Positions 1 to 8,488 of a DNA stretch of 64,000 bases are shown piece after piece. The DNA is from Pseudoduganella rivuli (GTDB taxonomy: Bacteria > Pseudomonadota > Gammaproteobacteria > Burkholderiales > Burkholderiaceae_D): positions 163,158 to 227,157 of the forward strand of contig NZ_WKJJ01000016.1 of the NCBI RefSeq assembly GCF_009674485.1, in the 5' to 3' direction. Below the pieces are notes generated by a model that did not search any database, was not told the origin of the DNA, and was given only the letters and a program-made list of their open reading frames with translations. Each line of letters opens with the position of its first letter. Within the stretch, counting starts at the first letter, position 1. Both the position numbers and the translations under genes were made by a program.

Positions 1-1
1 T

Positions 2-349
2 ATCGCCATCCGCCTGGAACTCACGCTGCCCGACATCGGCAAGATCCTGGTGCAGATGGAACCGGCCGGCGACGGCGTGGTGCTGGAAATCGGCGCCAAC
101 CAGAACGCCGCCATGGAATACATGCGTGAAATGCTGCCGCAACTGGCCGCCATCATTTCCCGCAACGGCCTGACCCTGGTGCGCTGCCACCTGATGCGGG
201 AACTGGCGCCCGTGCGCGAAGAATACAACAACCCGACCCGCGTGCAGACCGCCATGCTGACGCAGTCGGTGTTCAAATCCATGGCGGAAGTGGCGGTCCT
301 GCTGTCGCAGCCGCAACAGCCCAAAGACCTGTTTTCAGAGTCGGCGTAA
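2..349 (+). CDS. FliK/HpaP-like C-terminal domain protein (5' end outside window)
   Basis: This is the C-terminal 115 residues of a gene that begins before the window; the frame is open from base 2. The visible part has the pattern of the FliK / type III secretion P-protein (HpaP, SctP) C-terminal domain: a beta strand around LPDIGKILVQ, then VVLEIGA, a helix with repeated Leu, and NGLTLVRCHL. It ends in a helix, VFKSMAEVAVLLSQ, that I associate with the HpaP family of non-flagellar secretion loci. Such proteins control needle or hook length and the substrate switch of the export gate. It converges on the next gene with only 8 bp between stop codons. The flagellar fliK is a separate gene at 16397, so this one probably belongs to another secretion system to the left. 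The family call is moderate and the system assignment weak. Confidence 0.5.
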   Translation: MAIRLELTLPDIGKILVQMEPAGDGVVLEIGANQNAAMEYMREMLPQLAAIISRNGLTLVRCHLMRELAPVREEYNNPTRVQTAMLTQSVFKSMAEVAVLLSQPQQPKDLFSESA

Positions 350-357
350 CCCCCCGG

Positions 358-1515
358 TTATTTCGGCAACACTTCAAACGCCAGCAACTGCGTCACCTGT
401 CCCGCGCCAAACGCGTCGAAATTGTCATCCGATACCAGCACGATGGAATGGTGGCCGTTGGCCAGGCGCGGTCCCCATGCCATGCCCTCGATGCAGTCGA
501 TCCGGATGCCCAGCGTAGTCAAATCCAGCACCAGGCGTTTTTTCACCGGCGTATAGCCGGCGTCGGCCAGTGATGCCAGCCGGCTGACGTCGGTCGCGCC
601 ATCCGTGTCGATTTCATAAATGCGGGCATGGAACTGGATAGTCTGGCCCGGCGCCGGCTGCACCACGGCGCGCTCCAGCACCAGCAAGCGGTGGCTGTCG
701 ATGGCAAGAATCTCGCTGACGCCGTTTTCCGCCGCGCCGGACGAAGGCGTGGCGCCCGGCACCGCGTCGATGCGGTACGCATATTGCGCCTTCATGGTCC
801 CCGTCAAGTCATGGCGGGTAATGCGCGACACTGCCCCACTGGTGGCCGTGGCGGGCGCGCCATCGGCGTACACCGGCCCTTCCATCGCCACCCACAGCGA
901 CTTGCCGTCGGCGGCAAAGCTCATCGCCTCATAGCTGAGGTTCATGCGCGAACCCTGCGTCTGCGCCGCCGACACGCTGAACATGAATGGCGTCGGCAAG
1001 CTTTCCAAGGTGCCGCCATCGGCCGCCGCGTGGCGCACGAACGGTTGCAAGCCCAGCGAACGGTCGCCTTCGCTGCTCCACCAGATCGAACCGTCGCGCG
1101 GATCGAAGCGGATCGATTCCGGGTCCGCCACTTCCCCACCCCGCTGCGCATACTGGGCGCGCGACGGGTACTGGCTGCCGTCGGCCTGGCGCAAATACAT
1201 CGCGTCGCGCAATTCCGCGCCGCCAAAGCCATCCAGGCCGTAATTCAATCGCGCGGTATAAAAGCGCGCGGGGCTCTGATCGGAACGGTCGTCGCTGACG
1301 AGGATCCAGTTACCAGAGGCCGGGTCGTAATCGATGCCGGACAGGCCGCCCACCACGGTGCCCTTAAATACCGTCGTCAGTGGAATGCGCTGTTCGCCCA
1401 GCAATTTCAGGCCGCCCACGGAGCGGTCGGGCTCACCGCCGCCGCAGCCGGCCAGGATGGCGGCCACGGCGATCGCAGAGACAGTCAGGCGTGAGATAAA
1501 AGTGGGCAGGCTCAT
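358..1515 (-). CDS. Phytase-like esterase-domain lipoprotein
   Basis: A 385-residue protein with a lipoprotein signal peptide: a hydrophobic stretch followed by the lipobox LAGC near residue 23. The rest matches the layout of the 'esterase-like activity of phytase' family, a beta-propeller-type secreted domain. Visible family-like blocks are LSGIDYDP, PESIRFDP followed by WWSSEGD, SYEAMSFAADG, NGVSEILAID and DCIEGMAWGP before a final VLVSDDN. The protein should sit in the periplasm or outer membrane; the substrate cannot be read from sequence and phytate hydrolysis is not assured. It lies downstream of flhA on the same strand, 148 bp away, with its own promoter region containing an inverted repeat at 1525-1552, so it is probably transcribed separately from the flagellar operon. 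Confidence 0.75.
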   Translation of the reverse strand: MSLPTFISRLTVSAIAVAAILAGCGGGEPDRSVGGLKLLGEQRIPLTTVFKGTVVGGLSGIDYDPASGNWILVSDDRSDQSPARFYTARLNYGLDGFGGAELRDAMYLRQADGSQYPSRAQYAQRGGEVADPESIRFDPRDGSIWWSSEGDRSLGLQPFVRHAAADGGTLESLPTPFMFSVSAAQTQGSRMNLSYEAMSFAADGKSLWVAMEGPVYADGAPATATSGAVSRITRHDLTGTMKAQYAYRIDAVPGATPSSGAAENGVSEILAIDSHRLLVLERAVVQPAPGQTIQFHARIYEIDTDGATDVSRLASLADAGYTPVKKRLVLDLTTLGIRIDCIEGMAWGPRLANGHHSIVLVSDDNFDAFGAGQVTQLLAFEVLPK

Positions 1516-1524
1516 GATGTGCTA

Positions 1525-1552
1525 TGTAATGGTTGTTATGGCAACCGTTACA
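1525..1552. promoter_or_regulatory. Operator-like inverted repeat before the phytase-like gene
   Basis: TGTAATGGTTG (1525-1535) is mirrored by CAACCGTTACA (1542-1552) with one mismatch and a 6-nt spacer. It ends 10 bp upstream of the start codon at 1515, where a repressor site or the top of the 5' leader would lie. The regulator is unknown. Confidence 0.45.
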
Positions 1553-1663
1553 TTCTATGAGCCGTGTTCCCCGCATGCCGCAGGGTGCACACTATAAGCA
1601 ATATTGCTTTTGGATGATGGGCAGCGCTACACCTATACGCCGCCGATGATACCGATCAATGCG

Positions 1664-3751
1664 TCAGCCGACCGTGCCGATGATCGACACTTCGCGGTTT
1701 TCCGGCACTTCGTTATACGACAGCACATGCAAGCCCGGCGCAAACAAGCGCGCATAGCGGGCCAGCAGCGGCCGGATTTGCGGCAGCACCAGCAACAGCG
1801 GCGGCGTGGCCTGCTGCTTCATCTGCTCGCGCGCCACCGGCATGTTCACTTGCAGCTGCGCCAGCAAGTGCGGGTCGATCGGATAGTTGTCCAGCACGAC
1901 CTTGCCGCCCTGGCGCGCCTGGTTCAGCGAACCCAGCAGCATATTTTCCAGTTCACCGCCCAGGTTGAAGGCCAGCATTTCCGATTTCTGGCCAAACAGG
2001 CCGGACACGATCTGGCGCCGCAGCGCGCAGCGCACTTCGGCCGCCAGCAGGATCGGGTCCTTGGTGGTTTCCGACGAATCCAGCAACGTGGTCGCAATCG
2101 GTACGATATCCTTGAGCGACACGTTTTCCGTCAACAGCACGCGGAACACGCGCAGCAGTTGCGTATGGGTCATCGCCTTTTCCAGCTGGCCGGCCAGCTT
2201 GGGCGACAGCGCCGTCAGGCGTTCCAGGATGGCCGGCACGTCTTCATGGCGGAACAGTTCCGGCAAGTATTCGCGCGTCAGCTTCGACAGGTGGGTGGCG
2301 ATCGCCGATGGCGCTTCCACCACCTGGTAGCCCAGCCCCAGCGCGTTGGCTTTCTCTCCCACTTCGATCCACGTCACCGGCATGCCGTAGGCCGGTTCCA
2401 CGCCGGGGATGCCGTCGATCTTGCCGTACACGGTGGGCGACGGAATCGCCATCAGCCGGTCCGGGAAGACCTCGGCCTGCGCCACCACGGCGCCCGACAG
2501 CATCACCGCGTATTGCGACGGCTTCAGCCCCAGGTCGTCGCGCACCACCACTTGCGGCAACACCATGCCCATCTGTTCGGAAATACTTTGCCGCACGCCG
2601 CGGATGCGCTTGGTCAGCGGTTCTCCGTGGTTCTTGTCGATCAGGCCCACCAGCTTGTAGCCCACCGTCACCTGCAGCGGCTGCACGGCCGGCAGCGATT
2701 GCCACTCCAGCTCCGGCGCCTTTTCTTCCTTCAGCGCCGCTTCGATGGCTTTCATGGCGGAATTGTCGGGCGCCTCGACCCGCTGGCTCAGCTTCCACGC
2801 GACAAAGCCCAGTACGCCGGCAAAGGTCATGAACACCAGCCACGGCATGCCCGGCACGACGGCCAGGATCACCATCAGCCCGGCCGCGCTGCCGATCACG
2901 CTCGGCGACGACAGCACCTGCTTGGCGACCGTGTCTTCGAAGTCGCCGGCGTCGGAAATGCGGGTGACCAGGATGGCCGATGCGGCCGACAGCAGCAGCG
3001 CCGGGATTTGCGCCACCAGGCCGTCACCGATGGTCAGCAGTGCGTACTGGCGGAACGCGTCGCCAAACGACATGTTGTGCATCAGCGAACCAATCGCGAC
3101 GCCGCCCACCATGTTGATGATCAGGATCAGGATCGACGCCACCGCATCGCCGCGCACGAACTTCGACGCGCCGTCCATGGCGCCATAGAAGTCCGCTTCC
3201 ATCGCCACGTCGCGGCGGCGTTCCTGGGCTTTTTCCTGGTTGATCAGGCCCGCATTGAGGTCGGCGTCGATCGCCATCTGCTTGCCGGGCAAGGCGTCCA
3301 GGGTGAAGCGGGCCGACACTTCGGAAATCCGTTCCGCGCCCTTGGTCACGACAATGAAGTTAATGATCATCAGGATCACGAACACCACCAGGCCGACCAC
3401 GTAGTTGCCGCCAATGACGACGTTACCGAAGGCTTCGATCACGTGACCGGCGGCGGCCGTGCCTTCATGGCCGCGCAGCAGCACCACGCGGGTCGACGCC
3501 ACGTTCAGGGTCAGCCGCATCAGCGTGGTGGCCAGGATCACGGTCGGGAACACCGAGAAGTCCAGCGGCCGCTTGGCCGACACGCTGACCAGGATGACGA
3601 TCAGCGCCAGCACGATGTTGAAGGTGAACAGGATGTCCAGCAATGCCGGCGGCAACGGCAGGATGATCATGCCGAGGATCGCCAGCACGAACAATGGTGT
3701 CGCGAACTTGTGGCGCCGCAATTCAGTGACAATGCGGTTCAGGAGATTCAT
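1664..3751 (-). CDS. flhA: Flagellar export gate protein FlhA
   Basis: FlhA, 695 residues, forms the nonameric ring of the flagellar type III export gate. The N-terminal half has about eight membrane segments, beginning IILPLPPALLDILFTFN, with the conserved family block around residues 140-200 including LDALPGKQMAIDADLN. The C-terminal half is the cytosolic domain that docks chaperone-substrate complexes. The length is normal. It is last in the leftward operon fliM-N-P-Q-R-flhB-flhA; its ATG overlaps the flhB stop by one base, with GGAG just upstream. The operon lies next to fliE rather than next to flhF or fleN, which is the lateral (Flag-2) arrangement (lfhA). Confidence 0.96.
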   Translation of the reverse strand: MNLLNRIVTELRRHKFATPLFVLAILGMIILPLPPALLDILFTFNIVLALIVILVSVSAKRPLDFSVFPTVILATTLMRLTLNVASTRVVLLRGHEGTAAAGHVIEAFGNVVIGGNYVVGLVVFVILMIINFIVVTKGAERISEVSARFTLDALPGKQMAIDADLNAGLINQEKAQERRRDVAMEADFYGAMDGASKFVRGDAVASILILIINMVGGVAIGSLMHNMSFGDAFRQYALLTIGDGLVAQIPALLLSAASAILVTRISDAGDFEDTVAKQVLSSPSVIGSAAGLMVILAVVPGMPWLVFMTFAGVLGFVAWKLSQRVEAPDNSAMKAIEAALKEEKAPELEWQSLPAVQPLQVTVGYKLVGLIDKNHGEPLTKRIRGVRQSISEQMGMVLPQVVVRDDLGLKPSQYAVMLSGAVVAQAEVFPDRLMAIPSPTVYGKIDGIPGVEPAYGMPVTWIEVGEKANALGLGYQVVEAPSAIATHLSKLTREYLPELFRHEDVPAILERLTALSPKLAGQLEKAMTHTQLLRVFRVLLTENVSLKDIVPIATTLLDSSETTKDPILLAAEVRCALRRQIVSGLFGQKSEMLAFNLGGELENMLLGSLNQARQGGKVVLDNYPIDPHLLAQLQVNMPVAREQMKQQATPPLLLVLPQIRPLLARYARLFAPGLHVLSYNEVPENREVSIIGTVG

Positions 3752-4887
3752 CAGGGTCTTGCCTCACTCATAGCTTCAGGTACAGGTATATCGGATGGGA
3801 ACAGCGGCTCGTTGCCGCGCTGGCCGGAGCGGAACGACTTCAGCGCCAGTACGTAATTCAGCACTTGCGAGACCGCCGCGTACAGCTGCACGGGGATCTG
3901 CTGGTTCACCTGGCTGGTATTGTAGATGGCGCGCGCCAGCGGTGGCAGGGGCATCACTTCAATGTTGTGTTCCATGGCGATCTGGCGGATGAACAGCGCC
4001 ATTTCATCGACACCCTTTGCCAGCACATAAGGCGCTTCGGCCCGCGTTTCGTCATAGCGCAGCGCCACCGCATAGTGTTCCGGGTTGGTGATCACCACGT
4101 CGGCCTGCGGCACGGTCTTGCGCGCCGCGCGCTGCGCCAGCGCCCGCTGCAACTGGCGGATGCGCTGCCGCACTTCCGGGCGGCCTTCGCTGCTCTTGAA
4201 TTCTTCCTTCAGATCCTGCTTCGACATGCGCTGGTTTTTCGCATAGAAAAACGCCTGCGCCGGCACGTCGACGATGGCAAAGATGACGAACACGGAAATC
4301 AGCGCCATCAAGCCGTCCAGCATCAGCGCGCCGCCCGTCATCAATGCATCGTTGAACGGCAGTGCCTGCAGGCGCGTGTAATCCTTCATGGTCGACGTGG
4401 CGATGTGCACCAGCACCCAGACCAGCACTGTGGCCTTTGCCAGCGACAGTGCGAATTCAAACGCGTGCTTGCCGGAGAACAGCCGCCCCAGGTTGCTGAC
4501 CGGGGAAAAGCGCTCGAGTTTCGGTTCCCAGTGTTTGCTGGAAAACACCCAGCCGCCCGGCACCATACTGCCCAGGATGATCGCCATCGGCACCACGAAC
4601 AGCGGCAGGATCATCTTGATCAGCAGCCACGTGGCCGACGAGAAAATGATCGACAGCGAGTTCAGCATCGAGCCTTCCGCTTCGTAATTGCCGAACGCCT
4701 GGTGGAACAATCCCCGCATGTCTTCCATGTAGGACGGCATCAGGAAAATAAACAGCTTCAGGGTCACCAGGATGCCGAGCGCCGTCGCCAGGTCCCGCGA
4801 ACGGACGACCTGGCCCTCTTCCCGCGCCTTTTTCAGCTTCTGCGCTGAAGCCTTCTCTGACTTGTCGCCTGTGCTGTCGTCAGCCAT
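3751..4887 (-). CDS. flhB: Flagellar export switch protein FlhB
   Basis: FlhB, 378 residues, is the autocleaving export-gate component that switches secretion from rod/hook to filament substrates. It starts with the hydrophilic segment SGDKSEKAS-like (DSTGDKSEKASAQKLKKARE), has four membrane helices to about residue 215, and a cytosolic domain. The autocleavage motif near residue 268 reads NPEH rather than the usual NPTH; Asn-Pro, where cleavage occurs, is intact. The ATG at 4887 overlaps the end of fliR by 8 bp, indicating translational coupling. Confidence 0.96.
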   Translation of the reverse strand: MADDSTGDKSEKASAQKLKKAREEGQVVRSRDLATALGILVTLKLFIFLMPSYMEDMRGLFHQAFGNYEAEGSMLNSLSIIFSSATWLLIKMILPLFVVPMAIILGSMVPGGWVFSSKHWEPKLERFSPVSNLGRLFSGKHAFEFALSLAKATVLVWVLVHIATSTMKDYTRLQALPFNDALMTGGALMLDGLMALISVFVIFAIVDVPAQAFFYAKNQRMSKQDLKEEFKSSEGRPEVRQRIRQLQRALAQRAARKTVPQADVVITNPEHYAVALRYDETRAEAPYVLAKGVDEMALFIRQIAMEHNIEVMPLPPLARAIYNTSQVNQQIPVQLYAAVSQVLNYVLALKSFRSGQRGNEPLFPSDIPVPEAMSEARP

Positions 4888-5659
4888 GGGCCACCCGCAT
4901 TTGCGTCTCGATCATATCCAGCACCTGCCCTGATATCCGGATGTAATGGGCGGGGATGAAGCGCACGATTTGGGCCAGCATGTACAGGCCGAAGATCGTC
5001 ACCACGGAAAAGCCCAGCGAAAACAGGTTCAAGGTAGGCGCCACGCGGTTCAGGAAACCGAAGCCGATCTGCACCACGATGGTGGCGAACACGATCGGCA
5101 CCGCCAGCAGCATGGCGGCGGCAAAGATCCACGCCACGTTCCACGCCACCGTTTGCAGCAGCAGCGGGTGGTAGCCCGCGCCCAGCGGCCACGCCTTGAA
5201 GCTGGCGCCGATCACGCCGGCAATCACCAGGTGGCCGTCCACGGCAAAGAAAATCACGATGGTCAGCATGGTCAGCAGCGCCGACACCACGTCCGACGAC
5301 TGGCCGTTGATCGGGTCGTTCATGACCGCCATGGAAAAGCCGATCTGGCTCGACACCATAAAGCCCAGCACCATCATGACGGACGTGGCGAAGTGGAACG
5401 CCAGGCCCAGCACGCCGCCGATCACGGCCTGCTCGATGGTGGCCACCACGCCATGCATGGAAATCGGATCGACCGCCTCCGCGTTGCTGGTCAGCGGCAA
5501 CATCAACACCGACAGCACCAGGCTGGCCAGGACGCGGATGGTGACGGGCACCATGGCTTCGCCCAGCACCGGCGCGGACGCCATCATGGCCATCACGCGC
5601 ACGAATGGCCACCACCATGCATTGAGCATGGGTAACATCTGGGCCATGAGCGCTTCCAT
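4880..5659 (-). CDS. fliR: Flagellar export gate protein FliR
   Basis: FliR, 259 residues, is a membrane component of the export gate core that packs with FliP and FliQ. The protein is almost entirely hydrophobic with about six membrane helices. The family block at residues 90-115 (FHFATSVMMVLGFMVSSQIG) and the IGFGFLNRVAPTLNLF region near residue 200 are recognisable. It starts 3 bp after fliQ and overlaps flhB, so it is an internal operon gene. Confidence 0.95.
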   Translation of the reverse strand: MEALMAQMLPMLNAWWWPFVRVMAMMASAPVLGEAMVPVTIRVLASLVLSVLMLPLTSNAEAVDPISMHGVVATIEQAVIGGVLGLAFHFATSVMMVLGFMVSSQIGFSMAVMNDPINGQSSDVVSALLTMLTIVIFFAVDGHLVIAGVIGASFKAWPLGAGYHPLLLQTVAWNVAWIFAAAMLLAVPIVFATIVVQIGFGFLNRVAPTLNLFSLGFSVVTIFGLYMLAQIVRFIPAHYIRISGQVLDMIETQMRVAHG

Positions 5660-5661
5660 TG

Positions 5662-5934
5662 CTAACCCACCAGTGTGGCCGCGCGGGTGAAGATGGACAC
5701 GCAGTAATCCATCAGGTAGCCGGCCATCCAGCGTCCCGCCATGATGAGCGCCAGCAGGGTCACGATCAGGCGCGGCAAAAAGCTCAGCGTCTGTTCATTG
5801 ATTTGCGTGGCGGCCTGGATCAGCGATACCACCAGGCCCGTGACGAGGCCCGGCACCACCAGTACCAGTACCAGGATCATCACGATGTGCAGCGACTCGG
5901 CAATGAGGTCGACTGCGAGATCGGGTGTCAGCAT
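5662..5934 (-). CDS. fliQ: Flagellar export gate protein FliQ
   Basis: FliQ, 90 residues, has two membrane helices, the normal size for the family. The segment GLVVSLIQAATQINEQTLSF around residue 40 is the conserved FliQ loop (LFQATTQINEQTL in relatives). Four copies of FliQ build the lower part of the export gate with FliP and FliR. It lies 10 bp downstream of fliP. Confidence 0.95.
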   Translation of the reverse strand: MLTPDLAVDLIAESLHIVMILVLVLVVPGLVTGLVVSLIQAATQINEQTLSFLPRLIVTLLALIMAGRWMAGYLMDYCVSIFTRAATLVG

Positions 5935-5944
5935 AGCGTCCCCG

Positions 5945-6709
5945 TCAATAAGACTGGATGCTGGTAACCAGCGTATTGACCGTCAAGGTCCAGCCATCCA
6001 CCAGGACAAACAGCAACAGCTTGAACGGCAATGAAATCACCAGCGGCGACAGCATCATCATACCCATTGCCATCAAAACCGACGACACGACAAGGTCGAT
6101 GATGAGGAACGGAATGAACAGCAGGCAACCGATCTGGAACGCCGTCTTCAATTCCGACAGCACAAAGGCCGCCAGCTTGACGGTGAACGCGTGATCGGCC
6201 GGCTTGGCGACTTTTTCATCGCCGGCCAGGTGGGCGATCTGCTTCAGGGCGGCCTTGCTGGTCTGGGCCAGCATGAAGCGGGAAATCGGCGCTTCCGCGA
6301 TTTTCAGCGCCTGCTCGAGGCCGATCTTTTCCTGGTCGTAAGGAACGAACGCGTTGCGCCAGATATCGTCGCCGATCGGGCGCATCACCAGCAATGTGAG
6401 GATCAGGGCCACGCCCGTGACGACGCGGTTGGGCAAGCCTTGCTGCAAGCCCAGCGCCTGCCGCAGCAGCGACAGCACGATCACGAAGCGGGTGAAACTG
6501 GTCATCATCATGACCAGCATGGGCAGCAAGCCCAGCAAGGTCATGATGATGAGAATCTGGGTCTTGACCGTCAGTTCGGTCTTCGCTCCCGGTACCACAT
6601 TGGCCAGCAGGTCGACGGCGTGGGCAGGCGCGGCTACGCAAGCAGCCAGCGCAGCCGCGCCCAGCAGCCCCGCCAACCAGCGCGGCTGCCTCAGCTTTGC
6701 CAGGATCAT
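5945..6709 (-). CDS. fliP: Flagellar export gate protein FliP
   Basis: FliP, 254 residues, forms the pentameric core of the secretion pore. It has a cleavable signal peptide (LLGAAALAACVAAPAHA, about residues 14-31), as FliP usually does, then four membrane segments. Conserved blocks include MLVMMMTSFTRFVIVLSLLR and MGMMMLSPLVISLPFKLLLF near the C-terminus. The start overlaps the end of fliN by 4 bp. Confidence 0.96.
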   Translation of the reverse strand: MILAKLRQPRWLAGLLGAAALAACVAAPAHAVDLLANVVPGAKTELTVKTQILIIMTLLGLLPMLVMMMTSFTRFVIVLSLLRQALGLQQGLPNRVVTGVALILTLLVMRPIGDDIWRNAFVPYDQEKIGLEQALKIAEAPISRFMLAQTSKAALKQIAHLAGDEKVAKPADHAFTVKLAAFVLSELKTAFQIGCLLFIPFLIIDLVVSSVLMAMGMMMLSPLVISLPFKLLLFVLVDGWTLTVNTLVTSIQSY

Positions 6710-7092
6710 GGCTGCATCATGTCGAGGTTCAGACCGTCCAGGTCGATTACCTTCAGGCCATAGTTTTCACCGGCCACCACGACTTCGGCGCGGCCAATCG
6801 CGGTGCCGTTGACCTTGATGGTCAGCGGCTCGCCGGCCAGCATGTCCAGCTCCACCACGCTTTCCGGTCCGATCGACATCAATTCCTGCAGCGAAATGCG
6901 GGCCGAACCCACTTCCAGGGTCAGGGTCACGGGGATCTTGCGCATCATTTGCGGCAAGTCCCGCCGCGGGCCGCCCGTACGGGCCGGCACCATGCCGTCG
7001 CCCATGTCGTTGCCGCCCTGGTCGATGATCATTTCTTCGGAAATATCTTCCAGCAACGCGTCACTGCCGCTGTTCGGATTTACGTTCATCAT
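6706..7092 (-). CDS. fliN: Flagellar switch protein FliN
   Basis: FliN, 128 residues, is the main C-ring protein below FliM. After an acidic, variable N-terminus (residues 1-45) comes a SpoA domain: IPVTLTLEVGSARISLQEL, SVVELDMLAGEPLTIKVNG and VVAGENYGLKVID are typical of FliN. Two consecutive ATG codons begin at 7092 and 7089 with no strong Shine-Dalgarno sequence; coupling to fliM, whose stop is 2 bp upstream, is likely. Confidence 0.94.
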   Translation of the reverse strand: MMNVNPNSGSDALLEDISEEMIIDQGGNDMGDGMVPARTGGPRRDLPQMMRKIPVTLTLEVGSARISLQELMSIGPESVVELDMLAGEPLTIKVNGTAIGRAEVVVAGENYGLKVIDLDGLNLDMMQP

Positions 7093-7094
7093 GT

Positions 7095-7979
7095 TTATTC
7101 GACGTCTTCAAAAGAGGTTAAACAGATCTTGCCTTTGTGCTCGGATACGGCCGCCGTAAATAAACGGGAATCGTCGAGCAGGACGTCGGCCCGGTGCATG
7201 CTGATCGGTATCACGTCGCCGATCTGCATGTCAAACAAGTTGCCCAGCATGACTTCCTTGGTAACCAGGATGCCCTTCAAATTGACTTGCAGGCGCGTGG
7301 CAAGCGGCGCCGATGCCTGCGGAGCGCGGCGCGCATTGTCGCGCTCCGGCGACAGCCCGTGCAGCACGGACGTCATCAAGTGCTTGTCCAGCGCAAACGA
7401 GAAGCGGCCCACCAGCGGCGGCTTGCCGCCCGTGTCATGGTCCGACACGGTCACGCTGATGATCCAGGTACCGGCGGCAGGCTGGGCGCCCGGTTCCGCG
7501 TGAAAATCGTGTTGCTTGCCATCGTCCGGCGTATCTTCCGTCTTGTCGGGGCGCGGCAAATTCGCTTCGATGCGGCCGGCCAGCGTGCCGGCCAGCTGTT
7601 GCCCCAGCACCACGGCGAGGCGGTCTTCCGTGGCCGTGACCTTCACAGCCGTGTCATCCAGTGCGCCATCGCTCTTGGCGCGGCCATAGCGGAAATTGAG
7701 GACGGCCAACAACACCTTGCGCTCCAGCGAGAACGCAATGTCGCCGGCGGGCGCGGCAAAGTTCAGCCAGCGGGCGCGCGGCTCCGTGCCGTCCAGGCGG
7801 GAAAATTCCACGCTGTCGACCTGGAACGAGCCCCAGTAGCGGCGATTCAAATTCAGGCGCATGGCTTGCGCCAGGTCTTCCTTGAGCTGGGCTGCGAACA
7901 CCGGCAAGCGGTGCACGGGGCGACCCAGCAGGCATGGATCCAGTACCTGATGCTGCGCGTTTTTTTTCACGAGGTTCAT
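7095..7979 (-). CDS. fliM: Flagellar switch protein FliM, divergent, lacking the CheY-binding N-terminus
   Basis: A 294-residue FliM (LfiM-like). The C-terminal SpoA domain is clear: LATRLQVNLKGILVTKEVML, LFDMQIGDVIPISM and the ending KGKICLTSFE. The middle CheC-like domain is divergent; the usual GGxG loop is not apparent around LNFRYGRAKSDG. The N-terminus reads MNLVKKNAQHQVLDPC and lacks the LSQxEIDALL segment with which standard FliM captures CheY-phosphate. Either switching in this motor does not use CheY in the usual way or binding is relocated. It is first in the leftward switch/export operon. The short product and context fit lateral-type FliM. Confidence 0.88.
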   Translation of the reverse strand: MNLVKKNAQHQVLDPCLLGRPVHRLPVFAAQLKEDLAQAMRLNLNRRYWGSFQVDSVEFSRLDGTEPRARWLNFAAPAGDIAFSLERKVLLAVLNFRYGRAKSDGALDDTAVKVTATEDRLAVVLGQQLAGTLAGRIEANLPRPDKTEDTPDDGKQHDFHAEPGAQPAAGTWIISVTVSDHDTGGKPPLVGRFSFALDKHLMTSVLHGLSPERDNARRAPQASAPLATRLQVNLKGILVTKEVMLGNLFDMQIGDVIPISMHRADVLLDDSRLFTAAVSEHKGKICLTSFEDVE

Positions 7980-8488
7980 GTGAAGTTTATGCGAGGTTCG
8001 TGCGAAGTTCGCCTAGTCGTTGGAATCGGTACGCGGTCGGTACGCTCTCACTGCGGAAAGCCATATGCCATATCCTAGCTTAAAAAAGGCAGGGCGAGCG
8101 AAGCTTACATGAAATTCTCGCCCATTGCCATGGATCAATTTTTGATCCTGAGAGCACTTAGTCTTTACAGAAATATTGCTAGCGGGTAAGCTTATTCGTA
8201 GCATGATAACGCAATTGCTGCGAGGCAATAAAATACCTCAAAAATGCGCTTAGTGCATGATTAAAAAGGAAATTCTGTCTCATTGAGGGGACACGGATTT
8301 ACCTTTTCTGTTGTTTCCGCACAATGAACTACGCCAGACTAATTTCCAGCATGTATGATTCTTCGAGTCCGCCGCGCATCGGAAGTTGCCGGCGCTTGTC
8401 GGAAATAGCCGACATGGGGCTATGGTAGCCATGTGTGAACAACGTTGCAATTGTATGGGCAACTACGGGCAACTAATGGAGGTGCAAT
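7980..8488. promoter_or_regulatory. Divergent flagellar control region between fliM and fliE
   Basis: A 509-bp stretch with no convincing gene and visibly lower GC than its surroundings. It must hold the promoters for fliM-flhA (leftward) and fliE onward (rightward). In many Flag-2 loci the sigma-54 activator gene lafK lies in this part of the cluster; it is missing here. Visible elements are a perfect hairpin/palindrome at 8132-8148 and a weak sigma-54-like match TGGGGCTATGGTAGCC at 8415-8430 (GG and GC correctly 12 bp apart, flanks poor), about 60 bp before the fliE start. A strong ribosome-binding site, GGAGG, begins at 8479. Confidence 0.6.
8132..8148. repeat. Perfect 7-bp inverted repeat in the fliM-fliE control region
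   Basis: GGATCAA (8132-8138), TTT, TTGATCC (8142-8148). It could be an operator for an unknown dimeric regulator or a short RNA hairpin; there is no following U-run on the plus strand that would make it a terminator. Confidence 0.5.

Noticed and set aside
1604..3856. A 750-codon plus-strand frame opposite flhA
   Set aside because: His/Gln/Arg-rich composition typical of the complement of a high-GC gene; flhA on the other strand is unmistakable.
8280..8462. A 60-codon minus-strand frame in the fliM-fliE gap
   Set aside because: No ribosome-binding site, no recognisable composition and it lies in the promoter region of fliE.
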